The notes: generated by a model not told the origin, from the letters alone. Positions 53,219 through 62,228 are shown, counted from the stretch's first letter. The stretch: DNA of 64,000 nucleotides from Mycobacterium sp. IS-1496 (GCF_001499995.1 NZ_LQIU01000076.1:1-64000), one strand, 5' to 3'. Made by a program: numbers and translations.

Positions 53219-56200
53219 TCAGGCCTTGGCGATCGCGACCCGCACCCCGTCGCCGATCTCGGCGCCGTCGGCCGGCTCACCGAACTCGAACGCGGTCGCG
53301 AGGATCTCCCCGGCGATCAGGTCGCGGTGCGCGTGCGCCCACTCCTCGTGGGTCTGCGGCACCGACATCACCACGCTGATCCGGTCCGAGACGTCAAGGC
53401 CGCTGGACTTGCGCAGCTCCTGCAGTTCCCGGATCCGGTCCTTGGCCCAGCCTTCGGCCTCGAGTTCCGGCGTGACCGTGCCGTCGAGCACCACCAGACC
53501 CGCGCCGTCGGGCAGCGCCGCGGTGAACTCGGCATCGGCCGCCACCAGCCGGGAGGTGTACTCACCGGGCTGCAGCACCGCGGGTCCGGCGGTCAGCGTC
53601 CCGTCCGGGTTGACGACGCCGTCGCCCGCCTTGACCGCCTTGATCGCCGCCTGCACGTCCTTGCCCAACCGGGGACCGGCGACGCGGGCGTTCACCGTGA
53701 GCTCGAACCGGCCGTAGGTGTCGATGTCGCCGGTCAGCTCGACCGCCTTGACGTTGAGCTCATCGGCGATGAGATCGGCGAACGGTTCGAGCTGAGCGGG
53801 GTTCTCCACGGCGACAGTCAGTTTCGGCAGCGGCAACCGGACCCGCAGCTTCTTGGCCTTGCGCAGCGAGGAGGCGGTCGAGCACACCGAGCGGACCTGG
53901 TCCATCGCGGCCACGAGCGTCGGATCCTTCGGCAGCTCGTCGGCCGAGGGCCAGTCGGTCAGGTGCACGGAGCGCTCCCCGGTGACGCCACGCCAGATCA
54001 CCTCGGTGATCAGCGGCAGCAGCGGCGCCGCCAGCCGTCCCGTCACCTCGAGCACGGTGTGCAACGTGTCGATCGCGTCGCGATCCTCTACCCAGAACCG
54101 CGAACGTGACCGGCGCACATACCAGTTCGTCAGCGCCTCGGTGAACTGCCGCAACTCGTCGCACGCGCCCGAGATGTCGCAGACGTCCAGCGACTCGGTC
54201 AGGTCGTCGCGCAGTTGCGCCAGCTTGGCGAGGATGTACCGGTCGAGCACGTGCGAGCTGTCGGTGCGCCAGGTGCCCTTCTGCGGCGCGTAGAGCGCCA
54301 GGAACGTGTAGGCGTTCCACAACGGCAGCAACACCTGCCGCACACCCTCGCGGATGCCCTGTTCGGTGACAACCAGGTTGCCGCCGCGCAGGATCGGCGA
54401 AGCCATCAGGAACCAGCGCATCGCGTCGGATCCGTCGCGGTCGAACACCTCGGTGACGTCGGGATAGTTGCGCAGCGACTTGCTCATCTTCTGCCCGTCG
54501 TTGCCGAGCACAATGCCGTGGGACACACACGTTTTGAAGGCGGGCCGGTCGAACAGCGCCGTGGCCAGCACGTGCAGGGTGTAGAACCAGCCCCGGGTCT
54601 GGCCGATGTACTCGACGATGAAGTCGCCCGGGAAGTGCGGCTCTTCACCCCCGGAACCGTCGAACCAGTCGGCGTTCTCGAACGGATAGTGCACCTGCGC
54701 GTACGGCATCGACCCGGAGTCGAACCACACGTCGAGCACATCCTCGATGCGGCGCATGGTCGCTTTACCCGTCGGGTCGTCGGGGTTGGGCCGGGTCAGT
54801 TCGTCGATGAACGGGCGGTGCAGGTTCGTCGGCCGTACCCCGAAATCGCGTTCGAGTTCGTCGAGGCTGCCGTACACGTCGATACGTGGGTACTGCGGGT
54901 CGTCGGACATCCACACCGGAATCGGCGTGCCCCAGTAGCGGTTTCGCGAGATCGACCAGTCCCGGGCGCCCTGCAGCCACTTGCCGAACTGGCCGTCCTT
55001 GACGTGTTCGGGATACCAGGTGATCTCCTGGTTGAGTTCGACCATGCGGTCCCGAAACTCGGTGACCTTGATGAACCAGGACGACACCGCCCGGTAGATC
55101 AGCGGATTGCGGCAGCGCCAGCAGTGCGGATACGAGTGTTCGTAGGTCTCGTGCCGGACCAGCACCGCACCGCCTGCGCCGGCCGATCCGGAACCGTTCT
55201 TCAGGTCACGGATGATCTGCGGGTTGGCGTCGAAGACGTGCTGGCCCTGGTAGTCCGGCACGCTCGCGTCGAACCTGCCCTTGGAGTCGACCGGGGTGAC
55301 GGGCGTGATGCCGACGGTGTCGGTGGTCGCCTTGTCGTCCTCACCGTAGGCGGGCGCCATGTGGACGATTCCGGTGCCGTCCTCGGTGGTGACGAAGTCA
55401 CCGCGCAGCACCTGCCAGGCGTTGTGCGCCTCGGGCTTGTCGGTGAAATACGGGAACGGCGGCAGGTAGCGGGTGCCGAGCAGGTCGGCGCCGGTGACCG
55501 TGGCCAGCACCTCCGGGTCCTCGCCGAGTTCGCGGGCGTAGGCGGCCAGCCGGGCCTCGGCCAGCACGTAACGACGGCCCTCCCCGGCCGCGACCTGCAC
55601 GTAGGTCACGTCGGGGTGGACCGCGACCGCCTGGTTCGACGGCAGCGTCCACGGCGTCGTCGTCCACACCAGCAGATGCGATCCGGCCAGCGGGCCGTCG
55701 ACCACCCGGAGGCCGACGGTGATCGCCGGATCCTGCCTGCTCTGGTAGACGTCGTCGTCCATCCGCAGTTCGTGGCTGGACAGCGGCGTCTCGTCGTTCC
55801 AGCAGTACGGCAGCACCCGCACCCCCTGGTAGGCCAGGCCCTTGTCCCACAGTTGCTTGAACGCCCAGATCACCGACTCCATGAAGCCGAGATCCAGCGT
55901 CTTGTAGTCGTTGTCGAAGTCGACCCACCGGGCCTGCCGGGTGACATAGCTGCGCCACTCGTCGGTGTACTTGAGCACCGAGGCACGGCAGGCGTCGTTG
56001 AACTTCTCGATGCCCATCGCGTCGATGTCGGCCTTGTCGGTGATGCCGAGCTGGCGCTGCACCTCGAGTTCGGCGGGCAGGCCGTGGGTGTCCCAGCCGA
56101 AGCGGCGCTCCACCTTGTAGCCGCGCATGGTCCGGTAGCGCGGAACGATGTCCTTGACGTAGCCGGTCAGCAGGTGCCCGTAGTGCGGGAGCCCGTTGGC

Positions 56201-56356
56201 GAAGGGCGGACCGTCGTAGAAGACGTACTCGGGGGCCCCGTCGCGGCCGGCGATGCTGGCACGGAAGGTGTCGTCGCTGTCCCAGTAACCCAGGACGTCG
56301 GCTTCCAGCTCGGGGAAGTTCGGCGCTCCGCTGGCCGGTTTGGGATAGGCGGTCAC
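53219..56356 (-). CDS. ileS: Isoleucyl-tRNA synthetase (eukaryotic-like, long type)
   Basis: IleS charges tRNA-Ile. The 1045-residue class I synthetase has the HIGH-type motif in PPFANGLPHYGHLLTGYVKD, KMSKSLRNYPD, an editing CP1 domain (TTTPWTLPSNQAVAV) and a long C-terminal domain. Length and motifs (HYGH, TTPWTLPSN) match the eukaryotic-like form found in mycobacteria, which is usually less sensitive to mupirocin. GTG 56356 has AGGAG 10 bases upstream and lies behind a T-box leader. It is convergent with the thiolase. Confidence 0.95.
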   Translation of the reverse strand: MTAYPKPASGAPNFPELEADVLGYWDSDDTFRASIAGRDGAPEYVFYDGPPFANGLPHYGHLLTGYVKDIVPRYRTMRGYKVERRFGWDTHGLPAELEVQRQLGITDKADIDAMGIEKFNDACRASVLKYTDEWRSYVTRQARWVDFDNDYKTLDLGFMESVIWAFKQLWDKGLAYQGVRVLPYCWNDETPLSSHELRMDDDVYQSRQDPAITVGLRVVDGPLAGSHLLVWTTTPWTLPSNQAVAVHPDVTYVQVAAGEGRRYVLAEARLAAYARELGEDPEVLATVTGADLLGTRYLPPFPYFTDKPEAHNAWQVLRGDFVTTEDGTGIVHMAPAYGEDDKATTDTVGITPVTPVDSKGRFDASVPDYQGQHVFDANPQIIRDLKNGSGSAGAGGAVLVRHETYEHSYPHCWRCRNPLIYRAVSSWFIKVTEFRDRMVELNQEITWYPEHVKDGQFGKWLQGARDWSISRNRYWGTPIPVWMSDDPQYPRIDVYGSLDELERDFGVRPTNLHRPFIDELTRPNPDDPTGKATMRRIEDVLDVWFDSGSMPYAQVHYPFENADWFDGSGGEEPHFPGDFIVEYIGQTRGWFYTLHVLATALFDRPAFKTCVSHGIVLGNDGQKMSKSLRNYPDVTEVFDRDGSDAMRWFLMASPILRGGNLVVTEQGIREGVRQVLLPLWNAYTFLALYAPQKGTWRTDSSHVLDRYILAKLAQLRDDLTESLDVCDISGACDELRQFTEALTNWYVRRSRSRFWVEDRDAIDTLHTVLEVTGRLAAPLLPLITEVIWRGVTGERSVHLTDWPSADELPKDPTLVAAMDQVRSVCSTASSLRKAKKLRVRLPLPKLTVAVENPAQLEPFADLIADELNVKAVELTGDIDTYGRFELTVNARVAGPRLGKDVQAAIKAVKAGDGVVNPDGTLTAGPAVLQPGEYTSRLVAADAEFTAALPDGAGLVVLDGTVTPELEAEGWAKDRIRELQELRKSSGLDVSDRISVVMSVPQTHEEWAHAHRDLIAGEILATAFEFGEPADGAEIGDGVRVAIAKA

Positions 56357-56569
56357 TCGCGTTGTCTCCTGTGCCTGAACGATCCGGCACGGGGACGACG
56401 TCACGCCGTTGCGTGAGCGCCGCGGTACCACCCCGCTTGCGCACTCCGGTGTGCGCCGCTTGATTGAGGCTGTGACGGGCCCACCCGTCCGGGTCTACTG
56501 GGCCACCCGCGAGGTGACCGTTCTTCCGGAGGCTCCCCGGTGATGGCCGGATCAGTGCCGCTGAACAGC
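56357..56569 (-). ncRNA. T-box riboswitch leader of ileS
   Basis: The minus-strand leader holds the canonical T-box GGGTGGTACCGCGG (UGGU at 56430-56427), which pairs with the uncharged tRNA 3' end. Upstream is the short stem I with the isoleucine specifier ATC (56544-56542) inside GGCCATCACCGGGGAGCC, as in actinobacterial ileS T-boxes. There is no obvious terminator poly-U; the AGGAG ribosome-binding site (56370-56366) is close to the T-box domain, so control is probably at translation. A TAGAAT -10 box is at 56576-56571. Confidence 0.92.
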
Positions 56570-56580
56570 GATTCTAGCGG

Positions 56581-57231
56581 CTACGCCGACGGCATCGCTT
56601 CCGAGGTCAACCCGATGAGCGCGAACGGGAACTGTTCGGCGAGCTCCTGCACGGTGGCGCGGTCGAACCGCTGGCTGTCGAACCACCAGTCCACCTGCAT
56701 CACACCGCGGTCGCGGTAGGCGCGGACCTCCAGGGCGTGTCCGAGCAGCGGTGGCTCGTTACCGCGGGCCGGCGTGGTGCCGACGTAGTTGAAGAAGATC
56801 TCCGCGGCGGGTGCGGACTCGCCGAAGAAGCCGCCGAGACGGCCGGCGGGCACGTCGGTCAGCGCATGGTGCGCCATGAGCACCATCTCGGTCGCGTCGA
56901 GCTCCCCCTCACCGACGCAGTGCAGATCGACCAGCGCCGTTACCGAGCGGCCGTCCCGGACCACGTCGACGGCGACGAGGCCTTCGCCCATGGTGCGCGC
57001 GACGGTGCGGCCCAACGCCGCGAGCAGCAGTTCGTCGGCCGCCAGACCGAGCGCGAACGCCGCTCCGTCGAGTTCCAAAGTCAGTACCGTGTCGAGCGGC
57101 GCCGAGAGGCGGACCGGGTTGCCGGGACGCGCTCCCAGCGGTGCGTCGCGATCGGTGACGCGCAAGCACAGGGCGGATGCCGCGACGTCCGCCGCGAGGT
57201 CGTGCGGTTTAGCCAGGTGGGGAGCAACCAT
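56581..57231 (-). CDS. Stand-alone condensation/epimerisation-type C-terminal domain protein
   Basis: A 216-residue protein resembling only the C-terminal half of NRPS condensation or epimerisation domains (the post-condensation segment). Visible blocks are ADELLLAALGRTVARTMGE, VAVDVVRDGRS, FFNYVGT (the FNYLG motif) and VDWWFDSQRFDRATVQELAEQF. The catalytic HHxxxDG of the N-terminal half is absent, so it is unlikely to form bonds alone. ATG 57231 or GTG 57240 starts it; a TAGCGT box (57244-57239) suggests a leaderless mRNA. It lies between ileS and the lipid genes. Confidence 0.7.
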   Translation of the reverse strand: MVAPHLAKPHDLAADVAASALCLRVTDRDAPLGARPGNPVRLSAPLDTVLTLELDGAAFALGLAADELLLAALGRTVARTMGEGLVAVDVVRDGRSVTALVDLHCVGEGELDATEMVLMAHHALTDVPAGRLGGFFGESAPAAEIFFNYVGTTPARGNEPPLLGHALEVRAYRDRGVMQVDWWFDSQRFDRATVQELAEQFPFALIGLTSEAMPSA

Positions 57232-57367
57232 GATGATCACGCTACGCGGTGTGTCCCAGAATTGGGAGACCACTGCCAAAACTGTGACGGCCGTGTCAAT
57301 AAAGGCAGAGGCATCCGATCGGTGGTTGCCACTGCCCAATGCGGGGAACAGCGTCTATCGTGGATGG

Positions 57368-57727
57368 ATGCCACGCACTGACGAGAACGGCAGACAGCTC
57401 AAAGCGTTGCTCGACTATCTGCTCGACGGCGACGTGGAGGCCAAGGCGATCTACGACGCGCTGGGCATCTCCAGCAGCACGTATTACCGGCGCATCAAAG
57501 AGCACAACTACCCCGATGCCGAAGAGCTACGACGCGTCGCCGACCGGTTCGCGCTGAGTTACCCGGACCTCCAGATCCGGTTCGGCCTGATGAGCCGTCA
57601 GGAAGTGTGGCATTACGTCGAGTCGGCGCCCTTCACCGTGACGACCGTTGCCGAGGCCGCGCCCACGACACGGCGCAGGCCCAAACTGTCGGAATTGGCG
57701 CCGCGTCCTGACGCTCCGCCGCTGTAA
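57368..57727 (+). CDS. Small helix-turn-helix DNA-binding protein
   Basis: A 119-residue protein with a HTH at about residues 9-60: LLDYLLDGDVEAKAIYDALGISSSTYYRRIK, then YPDAEELRRVADRFALSYPDLQIRF. The tail is basic and proline-rich (TTRRRPKLSELAPRPDAPPL). ATG 57368 is preceded by a TATCGT box (57356-57361) at leaderless spacing. A membrane protein follows 45 bases downstream; a palindrome between them overlaps that gene's promoter. I cannot name a family beyond HTH. Confidence 0.8.
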   Translation: MPRTDENGRQLKALLDYLLDGDVEAKAIYDALGISSSTYYRRIKEHNYPDAEELRRVADRFALSYPDLQIRFGLMSRQEVWHYVESAPFTVTTVAEAAPTTRRRPKLSELAPRPDAPPL

Positions 57728-57731
57728 GTCG

Positions 57732-57757
57732 TACAATTTGCTGAAAGCGATTCAGCA
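57732..57757 (+). promoter_or_regulatory. Promoter and palindrome before the multi-spanning membrane gene
   Basis: A TACAAT -10 box (57732-57737) is followed by a perfect inverted repeat, TGCTGAA (57739-57745) and TTCAGCA (57751-57757) around AGCGA, which covers the predicted start of transcription. It could be an operator for the upstream HTH protein. A role as an mRNA hairpin is also possible. Confidence 0.55.
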
Positions 57758-57772
57758 CGAGAGCGACTCCCG

Positions 57773-58507
57773 ATGACACTCGCGGTACTCATTGCCATCA
57801 CGGTTGGCTGCATGGCGTGGAGTCTGTGGATCCGCCGGGTGACCTGGAGTTGCCGCTGGGAAGTTGCCGCGACCCTGAACATCGCGCTGCAGCTCGGCGC
57901 GGTCGTGCTGATGTCCCCGGTCGCTTCCGAAACCCTCGGCCACCTGCTCCACGACCTCACCGGCAAGTGGAACCTCGAGGACTACATCGCCCACGACCTC
58001 TACATCGTGGCGGCGTCCGCGGTCGTCTACAACACGCTGGGCCGCCTGCAGGACGACCACGCCATGCAGACGTCGTTCAAGCGGTACGTCGAACTCCCGG
58101 CCACCCTGTGCATCCCCCTGCTGCTGGCCGCGTTCTCCGCAGGCAACGGCGCGAACGTCTACCGCGCGGACTTCTTCAAGACACCTACCGACTTCTGGCT
58201 CAGCGCCTACTGGCTGATGCTCTGCGGCATGTTGATCTACCTGCTGGGCTACGGCGCCCGGGCGTTGATGGTGCTGCGCAGGGACCCGAGGTCGCGACGC
58301 ATCGCGAACATCTACCTGGTCGCGTCGGCGTTCGGCATCATCGCCTGCGCGATCCGCATCGCCACCGCCTACGTGCCCTGGCTGCAGGCCGTCGAGGGCG
58401 GGACCCTGGTCTGGGTGTTCGCCTGTTCCTGCGGGGCCGGCTTTGCTCTCGCCTCCGCACACTCATGGCGGATCAAGACGAAGTGGTTCACCGGCGCACG
58501 TCGCTGA
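57773..58507 (+). CDS. Multi-spanning (6-7 helix) membrane protein
   Basis: A 244-residue integral membrane protein. Hydrophobic segments occur at about residues 1-16, 25-48, 63-83, 100-122, 142-165, 179-200 and 206-228. The loop LHDLTGKWNLEDYIAHDLY and the segment YRADFFKTPTDF are the most polar. Its organisation (HTH gene plus seven-helix protein) recalls XRE-linked seven-helix proteins of actinobacteria such as the MAB_1171c-like group, but I cannot confirm the match. No transport or enzymatic motif is evident. Confidence 0.8.
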   Translation: MTLAVLIAITVGCMAWSLWIRRVTWSCRWEVAATLNIALQLGAVVLMSPVASETLGHLLHDLTGKWNLEDYIAHDLYIVAASAVVYNTLGRLQDDHAMQTSFKRYVELPATLCIPLLLAAFSAGNGANVYRADFFKTPTDFWLSAYWLMLCGMLIYLLGYGARALMVLRRDPRSRRIANIYLVASAFGIIACAIRIATAYVPWLQAVEGGTLVWVFACSCGAGFALASAHSWRIKTKWFTGARR

Positions 58508-58683
58508 ACGGCGCCGAGACAGCAACCGGATTCCGGCGTTTCGGAAGGTAGGAAGGCCGGGCCCGGTCGACACATCCACTACGCTCACACCGCATTTCGA
58601 CGTCGCCGACGAATGCGCGATTTGGGCATCGGTTGCCTTATGCTCGACAACATTGTTCGCTAGGCAAGGACGAAGGGCCCGCT
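58508..58683 (+). promoter_or_regulatory. Upstream region of the fatty-acyl-AMP ligase
   Basis: A 176-base gap without a gene. It is less GC-rich toward its 3' end, which contains TTATGCT and a short inverted repeat ACAACATTGT before the start, and GAAGGG 7 bases ahead of the ligase ATG. This probably holds the promoter of the ligase. No terminator hairpin with a T-run is visible after the membrane gene. Confidence 0.4.
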
Positions 58684-60417
58684 ATGACTGCGTCAACACT
58701 TCCCACCGTGCTGCGGGAACGCGCAAGTCTGCAGCCCAACGACACGGCGTTCACGTTCATCGACTACGAGAAGGCCGTCGAAGGCGTCCACGAGACGCTC
58801 ACGTGGGCGCAACTCTACCGCCGCACGGTGAACCTGGCGCACGAGCTGAGCGAGCGCGCGCAGCCCGGCGACCGGGTGGTGATCGTCGCGCCGCAGGGCC
58901 TCGACTACCTGGTGGCCTTCCTGGGCTCCCTGCAGGCCGGGCTCATCGCGGTGCCGCTCTCCACGCCCATGCCCGGGGTGCACGACGAACGCATCAGCGC
59001 GGTGCTGCGGGACGCCGCCCCCACCGTCGTCCTGACCACGTCGTCCATCGGCGCGATGGTCACCGAGTACGTGACACCGGAGGACGGCGAGACCGCAGCG
59101 GCGCTGATCGAGGTCGACCTGCTGGACCTGGAGAGTCGGCGGAAGTCGGCGGCGCGCCGGGTGGACCGGCCGGAGACCGCCTACCTGCAGTACACCTCGG
59201 GGTCCACCCGCACGCCTGCGGGCGTCATGGTGTCCTACCGGAACCTGTCGGCCAACTTCGAGCAGATCATGGCCTCGTTCCTGGCCCACTACGGCGGGAT
59301 CGCCCCGCCGGGAACCACAGCGGTGACATGGCTGCCCTTCTATCACGACATGGGCCTGCTGCTCGGGGTGTTCGCCCCGATCCTGGCCGGCTGGCCGACG
59401 GTGTTCACCACCCCGCTCTCGTTCCTGGCCCGGCCGGCGCGGTGGATGCAGATGGTGGCGAGCAGCCCGCTCGCCATCACCGCGGGGCCGAACTTCGCCT
59501 TCGAACTCGCGGTGGGCAAGACCTCCGACGAGGACATGGCCGGGTACGACCTCGGCAACACCTGCATCGTCATCAGCGGCAGCGAGCGCGTGCACGACGC
59601 CACCCTGAAGCGTTTCGCGCAGCGCTTCCGCAAGTTCAACCTGCCCGAAGAGGTGTTGCGCCCGGCATACGGGCTGGCCGAGGCCACGCTCTACGTCGCG
59701 ACGAACTCCCCCGGCAAACCGCCGACCATCGTGCACTTCGAACCGGAGAAATTGTCGGCCGGCCACGCCAAACGTACCGAGACCGGCACCCCGCTGGTCA
59801 GCTACGGCAGCCCCGATTCGCCCACGGTCCGGATCGTCGACCCGCAGACCCGCCGCGAGTTGTCCGCGGGTGCGATCGGCGAGATCTGGGTGCGCGGTGA
59901 GAACGTCTGCCTGGGCTACTGGAACAAGCCCGAGCAGACCGAGGAGGTGTTCAACGCCTTCCTCGACGCCCCGTCGCCCGGCACCGACGACGGACCGTGG
60001 CTGCGCACCGGTGACCTCGGCTTCATCTCCGACGACGAGTTGTTCATCATGGGCCGCCTGAAGGATCTGCTGATCGTGCGCGGCCGCAACCACTACCCCG
60101 ACGACATCGAGGGCACGATCCAGGAGATCTCCGGCGGCCGGGTCGCGGCGATCTCCGTCGAACAGGACCGGACCGAGCAGCTGGTCGCCATCGTGGAGGC
60201 CAAGAAGCGCGGGGACACCGAGGAGGACGTGGCCGCGTATTTCGCGGACCTGAAGAACCGGGTGACCAGCGCGATCTCCACCGCGCACGGCATCAGCGCC
60301 GCCGATCTGGTGCTCGTGCCTCGCGGCTCGATCCCGATCACCACGAGCGGTAAGGTCCGTCGCGCCTCCTGCGCCGAGCTCTACCGCGAGGGTGCGTTCA
60401 CCCGGCTCGACGCCTGA
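58684..60417 (+). CDS. Fatty-acyl-AMP ligase (FAAL, FadD-type)
   Basis: A 577-residue adenylate-forming enzyme that activates fatty acids as acyl-AMP for transfer to polyketide synthases. Motifs: QYTSGSTRTPAGVMVSYRNL (ATP loop), WLPFYHDMGL, GPNFAFELAV, AYGLAEATLYVA, GEIWVRGENVCLGYW, WLRTGDLGFI and GRLKDLLIVRGRNHYPDDIE. WLPFYHDMGL and NHYPDDIE are typical of mycobacterial FAALs such as FadD24/FadD23 rather than acyl-CoA synthetases. It is followed by an exporter operon. The partner polyketide synthase must be outside the window. Confidence 0.93.
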   Translation: MTASTLPTVLRERASLQPNDTAFTFIDYEKAVEGVHETLTWAQLYRRTVNLAHELSERAQPGDRVVIVAPQGLDYLVAFLGSLQAGLIAVPLSTPMPGVHDERISAVLRDAAPTVVLTTSSIGAMVTEYVTPEDGETAAALIEVDLLDLESRRKSAARRVDRPETAYLQYTSGSTRTPAGVMVSYRNLSANFEQIMASFLAHYGGIAPPGTTAVTWLPFYHDMGLLLGVFAPILAGWPTVFTTPLSFLARPARWMQMVASSPLAITAGPNFAFELAVGKTSDEDMAGYDLGNTCIVISGSERVHDATLKRFAQRFRKFNLPEEVLRPAYGLAEATLYVATNSPGKPPTIVHFEPEKLSAGHAKRTETGTPLVSYGSPDSPTVRIVDPQTRRELSAGAIGEIWVRGENVCLGYWNKPEQTEEVFNAFLDAPSPGTDDGPWLRTGDLGFISDDELFIMGRLKDLLIVRGRNHYPDDIEGTIQEISGGRVAAISVEQDRTEQLVAIVEAKKRGDTEEDVAAYFADLKNRVTSAISTAHGISAADLVLVPRGSIPITTSGKVRRASCAELYREGAFTRLDA

Positions 60418-60561
60418 CAGCACGCGGGTCACGCTGACCGTGAGCGACTCTTCGTGGAACCGGTGGCCGGCTCTGTGCGCACCGCAGAAGTATGAATGGA
60501 CTCCTACGATGACACCACATCCCACTGATGGTTCGGTTCGCTTCCTGTATGGAGAGCGCCC
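60418..60561 (+). promoter_or_regulatory. Intergenic region before the ABC exporter operon
   Basis: A 144-base gap that is AT-richer than its surroundings. It contains TATGAAT and TACGAT-like -10 candidates, and GGAGAG about 6 bases before the GTG of the ATPase gene. It probably carries the exporter promoter, though read-through from the ligase is possible. No convincing terminator or operator is visible. Confidence 0.4.
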
Positions 60562-61494
60562 GTGATCGAGCTGATCAACGTCTCAAAGACGTTCGGCGGG
60601 GGTGTTCCGGCGCTGCGTGACGTGAGCTTCTCCGTTCCGACGGGGTCCGTTTGTGCGTTGCTGGGTCACAACGGTGCCGGTAAGACGACGACGGTCAGGA
60701 TCCTGTCGACATTGCTACGGCCGAGTTCGGGGCAGGCGATCGTCGCCGGTTGCGACGTTTCGCGTGCGCCGGCGGAGGTGCGTCGCCGCATCGGCGTCAC
60801 CGGGCAGGACGCCGCCCTGGATTCACGGCTCACCGGCTGGGAGAACCTCGTGCTGTTCGGGCGCCTGCGGGGGCTGCGCCGCGCAGCCGCCCGGGCCCGC
60901 GCCGACGAGCTCATCGACCAATTCGACATGGCCGATGCGGCTGACCGGCGGGTCAACACGTACTCCGGAGGCATGCGTCGGCGCATCGACATCGCGGTCT
61001 CGCTCGTGGTCCCCCCGAAGGTGCTCTTCCTCGACGAGCCGACCACCGGTCTCGATCCCCGCAGCCGACGCGACGTCTGGAATCTGGTGTCCGCCATGGC
61101 CGCTCAGGACATCACCGTGCTGCTGACGACGCAGTACCTCGAAGAAGCCGACATCCTCAGCGATTCGATCGTGATCCTCAACGCGGGAGAGATCGTCGCC
61201 AGCGGCACCGCGGATGAACTCAAGCAGCAGACCGGTGTCAGCTACTGCCAGATGACCGCGAGGAGTCCGGAGGAGGTGCCGCGCATCGCCGCAGCGCTGG
61301 CCGACTTCGCCGAGGTCGAGGTCGACACCGACACCAGCAGTGTCTCCGTACCCGCGGCGCAGGGCTTCGCGACCCTTTCAGAAGTGTTCAGACGGCTCAG
61401 TGACTTGGACATCGAGCTGCTCGACATCTCGCTGCGCCGGCCCTCGCTCGACGAGGTGTTTCTCCACCTGACCACCCCGGTGACCTCGAAGTGA
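60562..61494 (+). CDS. drrA: ABC transporter ATPase (DrrA-type lipid/drug exporter)
   Basis: The 310-residue nucleotide-binding subunit of an ABC-2 exporter. Walker A is GHNGAGKTTTVRIL, the signature is YSGGMRRRIDIA, Walker B is VLFLDEPTTGLDPRSRRDVW and the H-loop region is TVLLTTQYLEEAD. The C-terminal DrrA-type domain ends SLDEVFLHLT. GTG 60562 has GGAGAG upstream. It overlaps the first permease as GTGA. DrrABC systems export mycobacterial lipids (for example PDIM) and confer daunorubicin resistance in Streptomyces. The drr symbols are by family, not by orthology. Confidence 0.92.
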   Translation: MIELINVSKTFGGGVPALRDVSFSVPTGSVCALLGHNGAGKTTTVRILSTLLRPSSGQAIVAGCDVSRAPAEVRRRIGVTGQDAALDSRLTGWENLVLFGRLRGLRRAAARARADELIDQFDMADAADRRVNTYSGGMRRRIDIAVSLVVPPKVLFLDEPTTGLDPRSRRDVWNLVSAMAAQDITVLLTTQYLEEADILSDSIVILNAGEIVASGTADELKQQTGVSYCQMTARSPEEVPRIAAALADFAEVEVDTDTSSVSVPAAQGFATLSEVFRRLSDLDIELLDISLRRPSLDEVFLHLTTPVTSK

Positions 61495-62228
61495 CCGCGA
61501 TCGCGCTCCTGACGCGCCGCACGCTGGTGCGCGGTCGCGTGGATCTGGTGTTCGCCGTGCTCATGCCGACGTTCGTGTTGGCCGGCCTGGTACTCCTGCT
61601 GCAGGATGTGATCGCCACCGGCCAGATGAGTTACACGCAGTACGTGTTGCCTGCGGTGGTCGTTCAGGCGATGCTGTTCGGCGCGCTGACCACCACCGAT
61701 CGGGCGGCGTGGGACACGATCAGCGGTCTGAGCACCCGGATGCGCACACTGCCGATCTCCCCGTACGCGATGTTGACGGCAAGGATGGTCTATTGCCTGA
61801 TCCGGGGCGTCCTGGCGGTGATCGCGTCGGTGATGGCCGCCTACAGCTTCGGGTTCCGGTTCACCACCGGGTTCGGGTACGGCGCGGCGTTCGTCCTGAT
61901 GGCACTGACGCTGACCTTGGCATTGTCGCTTGGTGCGGATGTCACCGGGACCAAGGCCGGCCGGACCGAGGTGGCCAGCCAACTGCTCCTCGTCCCCCAA
62001 CTGCTCCTCGTGCTGTTGTCGACAGGGCTGGCACCCCTCGACGCGTTCCCGTCGTGGCTCCAAGGCTTCGTGCACTATCAGCCGGTGTCCCAGATCACCG
62101 AGGCGATGCGCGGGTTCACCAGCGGTCACGTCGACGCCGGCAATCTCGGCGTGAGCCTGGCCTGGTGCGTCGGTCTGCTGGTGGTCTTCGGTACAATCGC
62201 CGTCCGGTTGCAGGGACGCACGCCGTGA
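61491..62228 (+). CDS. drrB: ABC-2 permease, first subunit (DrrB-type)
   Basis: A 245-residue membrane subunit with six hydrophobic segments (about 15-38, 48-70, 94-118, 126-150, 162-180 and 218-240). ABC-2 family features are MLFGALTTTDRAAWD, MRTLPISPYAML and PSWLQGFVHYQPVSQITEAMRG. GTGA overlaps couple it to the ATPase before and to the second permease after. It probably forms the channel with the next subunit for a lipid substrate. Confidence 0.9.
   Translation: MTAIALLTRRTLVRGRVDLVFAVLMPTFVLAGLVLLLQDVIATGQMSYTQYVLPAVVVQAMLFGALTTTDRAAWDTISGLSTRMRTLPISPYAMLTARMVYCLIRGVLAVIASVMAAYSFGFRFTTGFGYGAAFVLMALTLTLALSLGADVTGTKAGRTEVASQLLLVPQLLLVLLSTGLAPLDAFPSWLQGFVHYQPVSQITEAMRGFTSGHVDAGNLGVSLAWCVGLLVVFGTIAVRLQGRTP

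Noticed and set aside
52709..53717. Open frames spanning the thiolase-ileS junction
   Set aside because: They run in the wrong frame through the thiolase and antisense to ileS, with repetitive Arg/Gly text.
54215..56416. A 733-codon open frame on the plus strand opposite ileS
   Set aside because: It is antisense to a clear synthetase and covers its T-box leader; no domain is visible.
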